64,000 nt of DNA from Lachnospiraceae bacterium AC2031 (GTDB taxonomy: Bacteria; Bacillota; Clostridia; Lachnospirales; Lachnospiraceae). Below the pieces are notes generated by a model. That model was not told the origin of the DNA. It did no database searches and saw nothing but the letters and a program-made list of their open reading frames with translations. The position numbers were made by a program, and so were the translations under genes. Shown piece after piece: positions 28,901-37,018 of the stretch. Within the stretch, counting starts at the first letter, position 1. Every line of letters starts with the position of its first letter. The stretch spans positions 2,208,001-2,272,000 of the forward strand of contig JIAB01000001.1 in assembly GCA_000687975.1 (NCBI GenBank), in the 5' to 3' direction.

Positions 28901-31251
28901 CTGGTGGAACATTATCACTTGAAGATAAGGCAACTATAAAGAACCTATTAACTGGTGCTACTGAGCAGACAAAAGAATTCAATCTTTATGCAGTAGAAAC
29001 TGAAAAGATAATTACCGTAACACTTGATGATAGTTTTGAAGTAATAGGTAAAGAATTTGTTGATGATTCTGTAGATAATAAAGAATTCTTTAATGATGGC
29101 TGGGGCAAGGTTTCAGTTTCAATAAAGAATAGAGCAGCAGATGATAAGGTTTACACAAAGGCAGAAGGCACTGATGGTGCAACTGCTCTTGAGACTACAG
29201 GAATTGATAATGATAAGCATAAGTACTTTGTTAAGTATACAAAGGCACTTAACGACATAACAATTCCTAGTGCACCTGGATTTACATTCGAAGGTTACTA
29301 TTGGACACCAGAAGGTGAAAATGCAACTCCAGTTATGTACTATGATGCATCTGGTAATGCAGTTAAGAACGCTGACTTTACTGATGATATAACACTTACA
29401 GCTAAGTGGACACCAGTAACATTCCAGGTTGTATTCAAAGAGAATGGCGAGAAGATTGATGAAATGACTCAGACATTTGGTCAGAAGTTCAATATGCCAA
29501 AGACTGTTAAGAATCTTTCTTACAACGCAGATATGGAGGTTGTTGGTTGGACAACTTCAGTTGATAATCAGAATCCTGATACTGCAGCGGTTGATGGCAT
29601 GACAGAATACACTACTCCAGATAAGTTTGTACTTAATGGACAGTATTCAGCAGTTGTTATCGCTAAACTCTATAACAACTACAACGCTGACGTAACAATG
29701 TATCCAGTATACAAGACAACACGTAAGTATAAGGTTTACTTCTCGTCAGAGGATCAGAAGAATGTAACAAATCTTCCAGAGACTCAGGAAGTAGCATGGG
29801 GCGATACATTTGAAGTCGGATTTGACGAAGTAATATTGAGAGTACCATACAGAAAGGGATACACATTCCTTGGATGGTCAAAAACAGAGAATCCTACAAC
29901 TGCAGAATATCCATATCCAGTCGCAACTGGCGTAGAATATGGTATAAAGAATGTTGAAGATAACATTGTCCTTTACGCAGTTTGGGAAAAGGGCGAAGAA
30001 GATGTACCAGTATCTAAGGAAGAGGCTCTTAAGCGTCTCCAGGATAGTTATGATACATTAATGGCAACTGGTAACTACACAGGCGCTCAGGCAGAAGCTC
30101 TTACAGATGCATATGAAGCAGGTAAGAATGCTATCAATAGTACTGATGTTAAGACAGAAGAACAGGTTGAGCAGGCTCTTACAGATGCTAAGAGTAGACT
30201 GGCAGCAGTTGAGAACGATCAGCAGGCTAACAGTGCTACAAAGACACTTGAAGATGCTAAGACAAATGCTAAGGACAGACTTGAGGATGTATACGATGCA
30301 AAGAATCAGTCTGATTACCGTGCAGCACAGCAGACAGAACTTGCAAATGCTAAGAATTCTGGTATCAATGCTATTAACGCAGCGAAGACAACTGATGAAG
30401 TTGCAAATGCACTTACAACTGCAAAGAAGGCAATTAACTCTGTTAAGACAGATTCTACTTTAACAAAGGAAGAAGAAGAGGCTGCAGCGGCAGCTAAGAA
30501 GGCAGCAGAGGAAGCAGCAGCTAAGAAGGCAGCAGAGGAAGCAGCAGCTAAGAAGGCAGCGGAAGAAGCAGCAGCTAAGAAGGCGGCAGAAGAAGCAGCA
30601 GCTAAGAAGGCAGCAGATCAGGCAGCAGCAAATGCAGTTATCACAAAGATTAATGCAATTGGTTCTCCTGTAACAGCAGATTCTAAGAGTGCTATAGATG
30701 CAGCAAGAAGCGCATATGATGCACTTTCAGCTGATCAGAAGCAGTATATTAGTCAGGAAATAGTAACTATACTTACAACAGCAGAAGCAACTTATAAGTC
30801 TGTTACAACACCTAAGCCAACTTATTTCGGAGAATGGGTTGACGGAGTTTGGTACAACGCAGATGGAAGTCAGACATACGGACCTAAGGGTGGCTGGAAG
30901 TCAAACAGCACTGGATGGTGGTATGAAGACGAAGTCGGCTGGTATCCAGCAAACTGTTGGCAGAAGATAGATGGACAGTGGTACTACTTTGATAGCTCAG
31001 GCTACAGAGCAGAGAATGAGTGGAGAGGCGGATATTGGTTAGGTTCCAATGGCGCTTGGACATATCAGCCAACTGGATCATGGCATCAGGATGCTAACGG
31101 ATGGTGGTACGAAGACACAACAGGTTGGTATGCAACAAACTGCTGGCTGAAGATAGACGGATATTGGTACTACTTCGGCGGAGATGGTTACATGCTTACA
31201 AATCAGTATATTGATGGTTACTGGGTTGGCGCTGATGGTGCTTGTTGGTAA
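22969..31251 (+). CDS. Giant secreted InlB-type repeat adhesin with lectin-like head and cell-wall-binding tail
   Basis: A 2760-residue exported protein. ATG 22969 follows AAGGAGAG by 5 bases; an in-frame ATG at 22903 lacks this. The signal peptide ends near SEAADA (about residue 47). Residues about 48-205 resemble a ricin-type beta-trefoil (ESQSWIIRK, WDFTPV). From about 210 to 2345 come roughly 20 InlB B-repeats, each with a GYTFAGW-like core and ending TLYAVW. Next are a helical region (about 2350-2500) with FIVAR-like units, an Ala/Lys/Glu coiled coil made of 27-bp repeats (about 2507-2551), another helical unit (ADSKSAIDAARSAYDALSADQ), and choline-binding-type GW modules (about 2618-2760). 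No LPXTG motif is present, so attachment is by the GW modules. It is probably a surface adhesin. Confidence 0.9.
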   Translation: MKSDNTKTVKPSNLLKKAICYMLTTVMVVSGFNMVPGAVIESEAADAWKFIELEEGRYKITPTYDSDLALTNVGGNNNGNVNVETYNGSESQSWIIRKNKYEDSYAITNAKSGGLLDVVGLASGLDDDLNIALIDPVANPSNLSDTCAFKIAQYSSAAFTNNAGYYIYCGINGGIIYVADIDTKLESGQNVKTFNVHDTKNEHWDFTPVTYTVTFDPNGGTGNPYSQTIYYDRDTELLVNEFTREGYTFAGWSTSSDGDVKYSNNQIITDNLGAIETGANANKVTLYAQWTKTQATVTFDKQRGASGDDSILVTPDKKVPSINIPQKDGYTFDGYYTTKIVNNVSTLDKMIFDQKGNIVKNNDNGYIDENGKWIGGTTDITLRADWRKARTSLKFYNSANAQNPDKTIDIDEGSNVPSVEIPVKAGSTFLGYYTQKTGGFQLFDASGYPVENSETERYIQNGKWVPGNVDVDLYAHFDTSVITFSDAVENDFFAESNTYTNIPSSIDAGAVTEITTDKLPTRIGYTFAGFADELTGGTLILGANGEIASQNINSKLYGQIVEGGKWVYQEDITLYAQWTPNTYNFKFDKNTGDGNDVTLNNVDISNGYPETVTIAKQSKPGQALLGFATTPDGTDLIYKASADDTTIFEFVKTSVTTRPTGTDDPATTDIDESKNITLYAVWGTANYQVAYYDRDWKNISDENATIDDVANSRINEGKTGVTNPQQFKYGQFMLQSLNDLGYDPKLSEAVGEEPAKKVTDYYTFLGWSTKPYAKKADYEAGKQYQGGLTTTPGEIVELYAVWVKTNGADISFNGNGSLDAPASYISADDEVIFDKEEAGKKYADYKIESRYTPVREGYKFLGWAKSATETNKDKIFTPGTTVKIYEDTVFYAQWKINPTISYDAGSGSFTTNESGSNAIPAQKYAAGTNANLIDIVNPINYADHSKDLIVRPGYTFAGWMAIRSDGQVDSVRYCVKDGENITNTNLSYEMPDCNIVFRAMWTKNTYTQSVVADKDIYTVSYTGTYNKEGAITKLEGDGENAKISVPLKAGTGDYAGKYVGSLKDIPHEANVILSVEVDGKYDAENVVVKVNGTVYKPATTTVVEDTDAEDKQGATVYTYRIEDITNDKFNVDISGAVAKEYDVQYKLLNGDASEPDSAVKKYTAGTPVNLVNAADTSKYTFAGWFTSEDAAKNPTDTAKITQIPANARGNKTYYAGWVGKNYTVTFNELYGTKKADGSAANANTQELTFGTETALKTFAVAFPGTTGPNSSTFLGWATSEEDAFAKKVTYTDGQNVKDIADADITLYAVWDIDKVTISFDTDGGKFQNGKIVDTKDTTYGGTAAEAVEAVSGLTTKPTKDGYTFVGWAATKGGKTQIATNVALYNDVTYYAIWTAEEHTFRYYKNSNGSGEYDTKTTNNGETITIGKNDAGNDVKPNIPAGQRLIGWTTTVNGTNVNYSQGEQILVTKTSGTNLYPVFGDSETHTLTYSANGGSFSPIPDAATMDRVTGENKYSINTITLEPTREGYVFGGWSEKAANPTTIIKAGEAYTYTVPTTGDTVYSHVLYAVWTPITYTVTFNANKAPAADDDLINKTAADATLPTLNATLSEKVKLVEGSTSSYMQTFTYDAENESFVEPQFTYPGYVFKGWAETADGDVVYKNLQSIKNMTSEDKKNFNVYAVWAMDTPLTVTYRANGGTLKSEATAPADQKYVRIADEINVTTAAAVYVRDGYKFIGWSIDPTTYKATDNIPETGIYEAGSEYAQKEVATKTTVTLYAVWQKLSTFKVVYNFNGGAGSVPIDLNAYHVEDSTDPVEGHNLVVIDKETVPSRTGYTFMGWAFAKDAETAATLTPENVQFVYDSTSTGKFNPAGFGISKEAIASAQQAGYIGEVGDENVVNLYAVWKANGYKINYYQVNKADATKATKIGEQEFAYDQTNGTLTAVADMSFTPEVGEGQESVTNKYTATPGYEFAGWSFKAGGTLSLEDKATIKNLLTGATEQTKEFNLYAVETEKIITVTLDDSFEVIGKEFVDDSVDNKEFFNDGWGKVSVSIKNRAADDKVYTKAEGTDGATALETTGIDNDKHKYFVKYTKALNDITIPSAPGFTFEGYYWTPEGENATPVMYYDASGNAVKNADFTDDITLTAKWTPVTFQVVFKENGEKIDEMTQTFGQKFNMPKTVKNLSYNADMEVVGWTTSVDNQNPDTAAVDGMTEYTTPDKFVLNGQYSAVVIAKLYNNYNADVTMYPVYKTTRKYKVYFSSEDQKNVTNLPETQEVAWGDTFEVGFDEVILRVPYRKGYTFLGWSKTENPTTAEYPYPVATGVEYGIKNVEDNIVLYAVWEKGEEDVPVSKEEALKRLQDSYDTLMATGNYTGAQAEALTDAYEAGKNAINSTDVKTEEQVEQALTDAKSRLAAVENDQQANSATKTLEDAKTNAKDRLEDVYDAKNQSDYRAAQQTELANAKNSGINAINAAKTTDEVANALTTAKKAINSVKTDSTLTKEEEEAAAAAKKAAEEAAAKKAAEEAAAKKAAEEAAAKKAAEEAAAKKAADQAAANAVITKINAIGSPVTADSKSAIDAARSAYDALSADQKQYISQEIVTILTTAEATYKSVTTPKPTYFGEWVDGVWYNADGSQTYGPKGGWKSNSTGWWYEDEVGWYPANCWQKIDGQWYYFDSSGYRAENEWRGGYWLGSNGAWTYQPTGSWHQDANGWWYEDTTGWYATNCWLKIDGYWYYFGGDGYMLTNQYIDGYWVGADGACW
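30487..30621 (+). repeat. Five 27-bp tandem repeats (AAAKKAAEE) in the adhesin gene
   Basis: Five 27-base units encode AAAKKAAEE, the last ending in ADQ. Third positions vary slightly (GCA/GCG, GAG/GAA), so the array is not brand new. It forms a rigid alternating-charge helix between the stalk and the wall anchor. Confidence 0.92.
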
Positions 31252-31313
31252 TTAGTCAATATACAACACTACCAAGTTAGTAATACTATTATATAATAGT
31301 AAACTTTCTCTCG

Positions 31314-31346
31314 GGTGGGTCGGGCTTAGCCTGGCCCACCTTTTTT
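31314..31346 (+). terminator. Rho-independent terminator behind the adhesin gene
   Basis: GGTGGG and the next five bases (31314-31324) pair with CCTGG-CCCACC (31330-31340) around CTTAG, followed by six T. Confidence 0.88.
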
Positions 31347-31413
31347 GTCGCTTGAAAGCATACAAAAAGAGTTTGTGATACATAAAATAGTGAATGAAAG
31401 AATCGTCCCAAGG

Positions 31414-31422
31414 TGGTATAAT
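31414..31422 (+). promoter_or_regulatory. Extended -10 promoter of the DUF5662-like gene
   Basis: TGGTATAAT with TATAAT at 31417-31422. It lies downstream of the longest possible start (31345), so the real gene must begin later, at ATG 31474. Confidence 0.6.
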
Positions 31423-31473
31423 GACTATGTATGTTTAAAGATAGAAATACAAAAGGATAAGGTACTCGTCATA

Positions 31474-32172
31474 ATGTTTGGACTATTAAATGAGATAAAA
31501 GATAAGAAGTGGTATAAGCACTTCTCAACTATCAATGAGCATAAGCTGCTTGTTGGTAAAAACTGCTTTAGATGTGGACTATACCTGCAGGGGATACTTC
31601 ATGATCTGTCGAAGTATTCGTGGACAGAGTTTTCGGTTGGAGCTAAGTATTATCAGGGTACCAGAAGTCCAAATGAAGCTGAACGTGAGGATAAGGGTTA
31701 TACCTCTTCGTGGCTTCATCATAAGGGGCGCAATAAGCATCATTTAGAGTACTGGCTGGATTATGACCTGGATAAGAGAGATGGCAGTGTTACAGGTATG
31801 AAGATGCCTGATAACTATATAGTAGAAATGTTCTGCGACCGCGTGGCTGCCAGTAAGGTCTATCGCGGCAAGGATTATACGGATAGATCTGCCCTTGAAT
31901 ATTATATGAATGGCAAGAGCAAGAATATCCTTCATCCATATACTAAGAAGCAGCTGGAGAGGCTTCTTAATATTCTCGCTGAAGAAGGCGAAGATGTTGC
32001 ATTTGACTATGCACGTCGATATGTTAAGGGTTACCGAAAGTATCTGAAGCGTAAGAAGTATAAGAAACGTCTTGAGAAGAGACTGGAGAAGAAGTATTCC
32101 AATAAGCTGGAGAAGAAGCTTTCTCGAAAGTATAACAGAAGATTAAAGCGCGATATTCGTCGCACACATTGA
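31474..32172 (+). CDS. DUF5662-like protein of unknown function with very basic tail
   Basis: A 232-residue soluble protein. The N-terminal two thirds carry conserved-looking HDLSKYSWTEF (about residue 46), followed by WLHHKGRNKHHLEYW and a later MFCDRVAASKVYRGKDY; I associate this pattern with DUF5662, which is sometimes annotated as catalase without good reason. The His/Asp clusters suggest a metal-dependent hydrolase (HD-like), but this is inference. The last 50 residues are almost all Lys/Arg (KYLKRKKYKKRLEKRLEKK) and may bind nucleic acid. The start is placed after the extended -10 box. dnaE follows after 59 bases. Confidence 0.7.
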   Translation: MFGLLNEIKDKKWYKHFSTINEHKLLVGKNCFRCGLYLQGILHDLSKYSWTEFSVGAKYYQGTRSPNEAEREDKGYTSSWLHHKGRNKHHLEYWLDYDLDKRDGSVTGMKMPDNYIVEMFCDRVAASKVYRGKDYTDRSALEYYMNGKSKNILHPYTKKQLERLLNILAEEGEDVAFDYARRYVKGYRKYLKRKKYKKRLEKRLEKKYSNKLEKKLSRKYNRRLKRDIRRTH

Positions 32173-32231
32173 TATAGTTAGTACTAATTCACTACTAAGT
32201 TACTACAAAACAAATGATATAAGGATAAGAT

Positions 32232-35200
32232 ATGGCATTTACTCATTTACATGTGCATACAGTATACAGCCTTCTGGATGGCTTTGCTAAGATTCCAGAT
32301 CTGGTTTCCAGAGCTAAGGAACTTGGGTTTGATAGTCTTGCAATAACTGATCATGGCGTAATGTATGGCGTTATTGAGTTCTATAAAGAGTGTCAGAAGC
32401 AGGGGATTAAACCGATACTTGGATGTGAGGTCTATGTATCTCCGGGAAGCCGCTTCGATAGAGAAGTTGGCGATAATGATGAGAGATACTACCATCTGAT
32501 TCTTCTGGCCGAAAATGATACGGGCTACAAGAACCTGACGAAGATTGTTTCTACTGGTTTTATCGACGGCTTCTACTATAAGCCTCGAGTTGATAAGGAG
32601 ACACTTAGAAAGTATAGCGAAGGTGTTATCTGTCTTTCGGCATGCCTGCAGGGAGAAGTAGCATTTTACCTTAGACGCAGACTCTATGAGGAAGCAAAGT
32701 CTGCGGCGCTGGAATATAGGGATATATTCGGCGAGAATAATTACTTCCTGGAGATGCAGAATCATGGACTGCCAGAGGATGCACTGGTTAATCCAGATAT
32801 TTACAGGATTTCTCAAGAAACAGGAATTCCGCTTGTCTGCACCAATGATTCTCACTATGTAAGAGCTGAGGATTCTGAGGCTCATAATATTCTAATCTGC
32901 ATGCAGACCAAGCAGACACTGGATTCTCCTGATAGGAAGATGACCTATAAAGAGGGAGAGTATTATCTCAGGTCTGAAGAGGAAATGAAAGCGCTGTTTC
33001 CATTTGCTCCCGAAGCAGTGGAGAATACTCATAAGATTGCAGAAAGATGTAATGTTAAGATTACATTTGGCGAGCAGAAGCTGCCAAAGTACGATATTCC
33101 TGAGGGCTACAAGGACGCGCTGGAGTATCTGACTTATCTTTGTCATACGGGACTGGATGAAAGATATCCAGTTGAACAATATAAGGATATGAGACCTACT
33201 CTTGAGAAGAGGATGGAGCACGAGCTGGGAATCATCAGGGACATGGGATTCGTTGATTATTTCCTGATTGTTTGGGACTACGTGAATTATGCCAAGAGTC
33301 ACGGCATCGCGGTTGGCCCTGGACGAGGCTCTGCTGCAGGAAGTCTGGTTTCCTATTCGCTTAAGATTACAAATATTGATCCGTTCAGATATGGACTTAT
33401 CTTTGAGAGATTCCTGAATCCTGAACGTGTCAGCATGCCCGATATAGATATTGACTTTGCCCCTGAGGGTAGACAGGAGATGATCCGGTATGTTTCTGAA
33501 AAGTACGGTGCCGAAAAGGTAGTGCAGATAATTTCATTTGGCACCCTTGCAGCGCGAAATGCTATCAGAAGCGTTGGACGTGTTCTAGGTACCGATCGAA
33601 TTCCTGCCAGTAAGGTTGATAAGGTGGCGAAGGCTATTCCGAACGGAGCCAATACCATGACTCTGGCTCAGGCGCTGAAGGAGAGCCCGGACTTTATCCA
33701 GTTCTATAATGAGGGCGGAGATGTTAAGTATCTGATCGATATGGCTGTTAAGCTAGAGGGAGTTCCTAGTCATCCTTCAAAGCATGCGGCGGGTGTAGTT
33801 ATCGGCCGTGAGCCAATCGTTGAATATGTACCGCTGTCCCGTAACGGAAGTGAGGGCGGTATTCAGACTCAGTTTGAGAAGGACACACTGGAGCAGCTGG
33901 GACTTCTCAAGATGGACTTCCTGGGACTTCGAAATCTGACAGTTATCGTTGAGGCGCTTCGAAGTATAAAGGAGCGAACTGGCGAGGATATAGATATTGA
34001 TAATATCAACATGGCTGATCCAGCCGTGTTTGAGCTGATTGCATCTGGCGACTGCGCTGGTATCTTCCAGCTGGAGTCTCAGGGAATGCAGAGGTTCATG
34101 AAGGATCTGAAGCCACAGAACCTTGAGGATGTGGTTGCGGGAATCTCCTTGTATCGTCCAGGTCCTATGGACTTTATCCCTCAATATCTTAAGGGTAAGA
34201 ATAATGCTGATGATATTCAGTACGATACCCCTGAACTGAGGCCAATCCTGGAGAATACCTATGGCTGTATTGTTTACCAGGAGCAGGTTATGCAGATTGT
34301 TATGTCTCTGGCCGGCTACAGCATGGGTAAGTCTGATGAGGTGCGCCGTGCCATGTCTAAGAAGAAGGCAGGCGTTATGGAGAAAGAACGCGAGTACTTC
34401 GTTTATGGAAATGAAGAGATAGGCGTTCCAGGATGTATTAAAAATGGAATCAGTGAGGATATTGCGAATAAGATCTTCGATGAGATGACGGACTTTGCCA
34501 GCTATGCATTTAACAAGTCCCACGCTGCAGCCTACTGTGTAGTTACTTACCAGACTGCATATCTGAAGAAGTACTATCCGCTTGACTACATGGCAGCCCT
34601 TCTTACATCTGTAAGAGATAAGGCGCCAAAGCTCAGGTTCTATATAGAAGCAGTTAAGAGGATGGGCATCAAGATCCTGACTCCTGATATCAATGAAAGT
34701 GAGGACCGATTTACTGTATCCGGCGATGCTATACGATATGGTATGTCGGCAATCAGATCCGTAGGTGATGGCGTTGTTAGAGCTATTATGGACGAACGTG
34801 CCGCAAATGGTCCTTTCAAGGATATGCGAGATTACATGAGCCGTATGTCAGGAAAGGAAGCAAATAAGCGATGCGTGGAAAGCTTTATCATGGCGGGTGC
34901 ATTTGACTGCTTCGGAGCAAATCGCAAGCAGATGATGACCGCATTTACCGATATAGCAGATGCCGTCAATGCTGAAAAGAAGAAGAATGCAACTGGTCAG
35001 ATGTCTCTTATAGACTTTATGGGAGAAGAGGATCAGGAACAGTTCAACATTGATTTTCCAAATGTGCCTGAGTTTTCAAAAGATATACTTCTCAGTGGCG
35101 AGAAGCAGATGTTGGGTCTTTACGTAAGTGGACATCCGCTGGATGATTATAGAGATATCCTGGATGCGAAGACCGATATTACCACTGCTGAATTCATTCT

Positions 35201-35744
35201 CGATGAAGAGACAGAGATGGCTGAAGCTGAGGATGGCAAACAGTATACTCTGGGTGGTATCATCGATGAGGTGAAGCATATAATCACTAGACGTGGCGAG
35301 AATATGGCCACACTTCAGGTGGAAGATCTGTATGGCGTGGTTGAAGTTGTGGTTTATTCAAGGACTTACGAAAAGTATCGCGGGCTCATTGAAGAAGGTA
35401 ATAGTATAATTATTTCAGGACGTGCTCAGGTATCGGACAGAGATTGCAGATTCATAGCGTCGGATATCTATTCTATGAATGAGATCGTTTATAGACAGCG
35501 TTCAGAGAACATGGAGCTTTGGGTGTGCTTTGATAACATGGAAGACTTCACAAAGCATTCATCTGCAATGACTGATATATTAAAAGAACATAAGGGTTAC
35601 TCGCCAGTTTTTGTTCAGCTGCTGGAGGAAAACCAGTGGAAGAAGCTTGTTACCACAGTTGATCTTGATTCAGGTGTGGAGAGAGCGCTTAAGCTGGAAT
35701 ATGGAACAGACAAGGTGCTTGTTCGTGATAAAAACCCGCAGTAA
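32232..35744 (+). CDS. dnaE: DNA polymerase III alpha subunit
   Basis: The 1170-residue replicative (error-prone DnaE-type) polymerase. An N-terminal PHP domain is visible (HLHVHTVYSLLDG, ITDHGVMYG), followed by the polymerase core with GPGRGSAAGSLVSY and the catalytic aspartates in MPDIDIDF (about residue 402). The helix-hairpin-helix (SVGDGVVRAIMDER) and an OB-fold domain near the C-terminus (YTLGGIIDEVKHIITRRGENMATLQVEDLYG) are present. Length and order match DnaE, not PolC. AAGGA precedes ATG 32232. It is closely followed by an rRNA methyltransferase gene, probably in the same transcript. Confidence 0.96.
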   Translation: MAFTHLHVHTVYSLLDGFAKIPDLVSRAKELGFDSLAITDHGVMYGVIEFYKECQKQGIKPILGCEVYVSPGSRFDREVGDNDERYYHLILLAENDTGYKNLTKIVSTGFIDGFYYKPRVDKETLRKYSEGVICLSACLQGEVAFYLRRRLYEEAKSAALEYRDIFGENNYFLEMQNHGLPEDALVNPDIYRISQETGIPLVCTNDSHYVRAEDSEAHNILICMQTKQTLDSPDRKMTYKEGEYYLRSEEEMKALFPFAPEAVENTHKIAERCNVKITFGEQKLPKYDIPEGYKDALEYLTYLCHTGLDERYPVEQYKDMRPTLEKRMEHELGIIRDMGFVDYFLIVWDYVNYAKSHGIAVGPGRGSAAGSLVSYSLKITNIDPFRYGLIFERFLNPERVSMPDIDIDFAPEGRQEMIRYVSEKYGAEKVVQIISFGTLAARNAIRSVGRVLGTDRIPASKVDKVAKAIPNGANTMTLAQALKESPDFIQFYNEGGDVKYLIDMAVKLEGVPSHPSKHAAGVVIGREPIVEYVPLSRNGSEGGIQTQFEKDTLEQLGLLKMDFLGLRNLTVIVEALRSIKERTGEDIDIDNINMADPAVFELIASGDCAGIFQLESQGMQRFMKDLKPQNLEDVVAGISLYRPGPMDFIPQYLKGKNNADDIQYDTPELRPILENTYGCIVYQEQVMQIVMSLAGYSMGKSDEVRRAMSKKKAGVMEKEREYFVYGNEEIGVPGCIKNGISEDIANKIFDEMTDFASYAFNKSHAAAYCVVTYQTAYLKKYYPLDYMAALLTSVRDKAPKLRFYIEAVKRMGIKILTPDINESEDRFTVSGDAIRYGMSAIRSVGDGVVRAIMDERAANGPFKDMRDYMSRMSGKEANKRCVESFIMAGAFDCFGANRKQMMTAFTDIADAVNAEKKKNATGQMSLIDFMGEEDQEQFNIDFPNVPEFSKDILLSGEKQMLGLYVSGHPLDDYRDILDAKTDITTAEFILDEETEMAEAEDGKQYTLGGIIDEVKHIITRRGENMATLQVEDLYGVVEVVVYSRTYEKYRGLIEEGNSIIISGRAQVSDRDCRFIASDIYSMNEIVYRQRSENMELWVCFDNMEDFTKHSSAMTDILKEHKGYSPVFVQLLEENQWKKLVTTVDLDSGVERALKLEYGTDKVLVRDKNPQ

Positions 35745-35795
35745 CATTTGAGGGCGAGTGGAAGAATCTTATTGAGTATATTAAGGGGAAAATAT

Positions 35796-36629
35796 ATGGA
35801 GAAGATTACTTCAGTAAAAAACGAAAGAGTTAAGAGAGTTACAAAGATAATGAGTAGTCCGAAGGAACGTAAGTACTCCGGAAAGTATCTGGTTGAGGGA
35901 CCTCGCATGACTCGTGAGATTCCGCTTAAGGATATTGATCAGATATTCGTGACTCAGGATTATTATGATCGAGAGGTGGATGCTGACAGCAAGCTTCTGA
36001 GAGCTGTTTCCTATGCAGTTGATAATGGCAAATGTTTTATTGTTTCTAAAGAGGTTCTAAGGAAGCTTACAAATACGGAGAAGCCACAGGGTATTGCGGC
36101 ACTTGTAAAGATGCATACATATACCTTGAATGATCTTCTCAAAAAGACTGATACACCTCCTATGATCATCATAGCTGAAAGACTTCAAGACCCAGGAAAT
36201 ATGGGAACCATCATCAGGTCTGCAGAAGGCGCCGGAGCAACCGGAATCCTTGTAAGCTATGACTCAGTAGATATATATAGTCCAAAGGTTGTTCGTGCAA
36301 CTATGGGCTCTATCTTCAGAAAGAAGATAGCTATAACCTATGACCTTCTGGGTGATATTAGAAGGATGAAGGAAGAAGGCATCACCGTTTATGGTATGCA
36401 TCTTGATGGCAAGTCTATGTACGATATGGACTTCACGGGACCATCTGCCTTCATGATCGGAAATGAGGGACAGGGTCTCTCAGAAGAAATCACTGCTGAA
36501 GCAGACAAGCTTTTAAGAATCCCTATGGTGGGTGAGCTTGAAAGTCTGAATGCCGGGGCATCTGCTACAATAGTGGCTTATGAGTTCCTGCGCCAGAGAA
36601 TTCAGAAGGCTGACATGCTCTTTCTATAA
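35796..36629 (+). CDS. TrmH/SpoU-family rRNA 2'-O-methyltransferase
   Basis: A 277-residue SAM-dependent RNA methyltransferase. The N-terminal substrate-binding domain (ITSVKNERVKRVTKIMSSPKERKYSGKYLVEGPRM) is typical of RlmB/TsnR-like enzymes. The SPOUT catalytic domain has the three trefoil-knot motifs: ERLQDPGNMGTIIRSAEGAGATG, FMIGNEGQGLSEE and PMVGELESLNAGASATIVAYEFLRQR. The start at ATG 35796 follows AAGGGG by 7 bases. The rRNA position modified cannot be stated from sequence. The following gap contains the lysine riboswitch. Confidence 0.92.
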   Translation: MEKITSVKNERVKRVTKIMSSPKERKYSGKYLVEGPRMTREIPLKDIDQIFVTQDYYDREVDADSKLLRAVSYAVDNGKCFIVSKEVLRKLTNTEKPQGIAALVKMHTYTLNDLLKKTDTPPMIIIAERLQDPGNMGTIIRSAEGAGATGILVSYDSVDIYSPKVVRATMGSIFRKKIAITYDLLGDIRRMKEEGITVYGMHLDGKSMYDMDFTGPSAFMIGNEGQGLSEEITAEADKLLRIPMVGELESLNAGASATIVAYEFLRQRIQKADMLFL

Positions 36630-36667
36630 AGAGTTATGGAGAGATGCCATTTGGCATAATTTTGAGA

Positions 36668-36696
36668 TTGACACTGGGTAGTGTAGGTGTTATATT
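36668..36696 (+). promoter_or_regulatory. Promoter of the lysine riboswitch transcript
   Basis: A consensus TTGACA (36668-36673), 17 bases, TATATT (36691-36696). Transcription would start about 36703, at the first conserved bases of the riboswitch. Confidence 0.85.
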
Positions 36697-36701
36697 TGTG
36701 A

Positions 36702-36880
36702 GAAGTGTAGAGGACGCGAAGATTATTAGTAACGTATCTGATGAGACTGGCTCAGATGATGATATGAGAAAGGAAGATTCGCCGAAGACATATAGTCCAG
36801 AAGCTATATGATCTGGGACTTAGATTAAGAGTCTAAGGACTGTCATCTTGCATGCAGGATGGAGTGCTACGGTTAAACAG
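36702..36880 (+). promoter_or_regulatory. Lysine riboswitch (L-box)
   Basis: The hallmark segments are in order: GTAGAGGACGCGAAG with AGTA (36707-36732), AAAGGAAGATTCGCCGAAG (36770-36788; compare GGAGCGTCGCCGAAG of known L-boxes), and AAGGACTGTCAT with GGAGTGCTAC (36836-36870). It sits between a strong promoter and a terminator just ahead of dapA, the first step committed to lysine. Lysine binding would favour termination. Assignment is by remembered consensus, and the position ahead of dapA-dapB agrees. Confidence 0.92.
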
Positions 36881-36910
36881 ATTATTCGAATGAGATGAAT
36901 GAATTATCTA

Positions 36911-36944
36911 ATGGACCGAACGCCCGTCTTCGGTCCATTTTTTT
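36911..36944 (+). terminator. Riboswitch-controlled terminator
   Basis: ATGGACCGAA (36911-36920) pairs with TTCGGTCCAT (36929-36938), then seven T. It is the expression platform of the lysine riboswitch. Confidence 0.92.
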
Positions 36945-37018
36945 CTGAGTAATTAATGAAATTTAGAAGATAGTGGACTGACGGAAAAACTATCATATAT
37001 TTTAAGGAGGACAAGGTA

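Noticed and set aside
30487-30621. CRISPR-like array
   Set aside because: The direct repeats are contiguous coding units (27 bp) in an open frame without spacers; no cas genes occur in the window.
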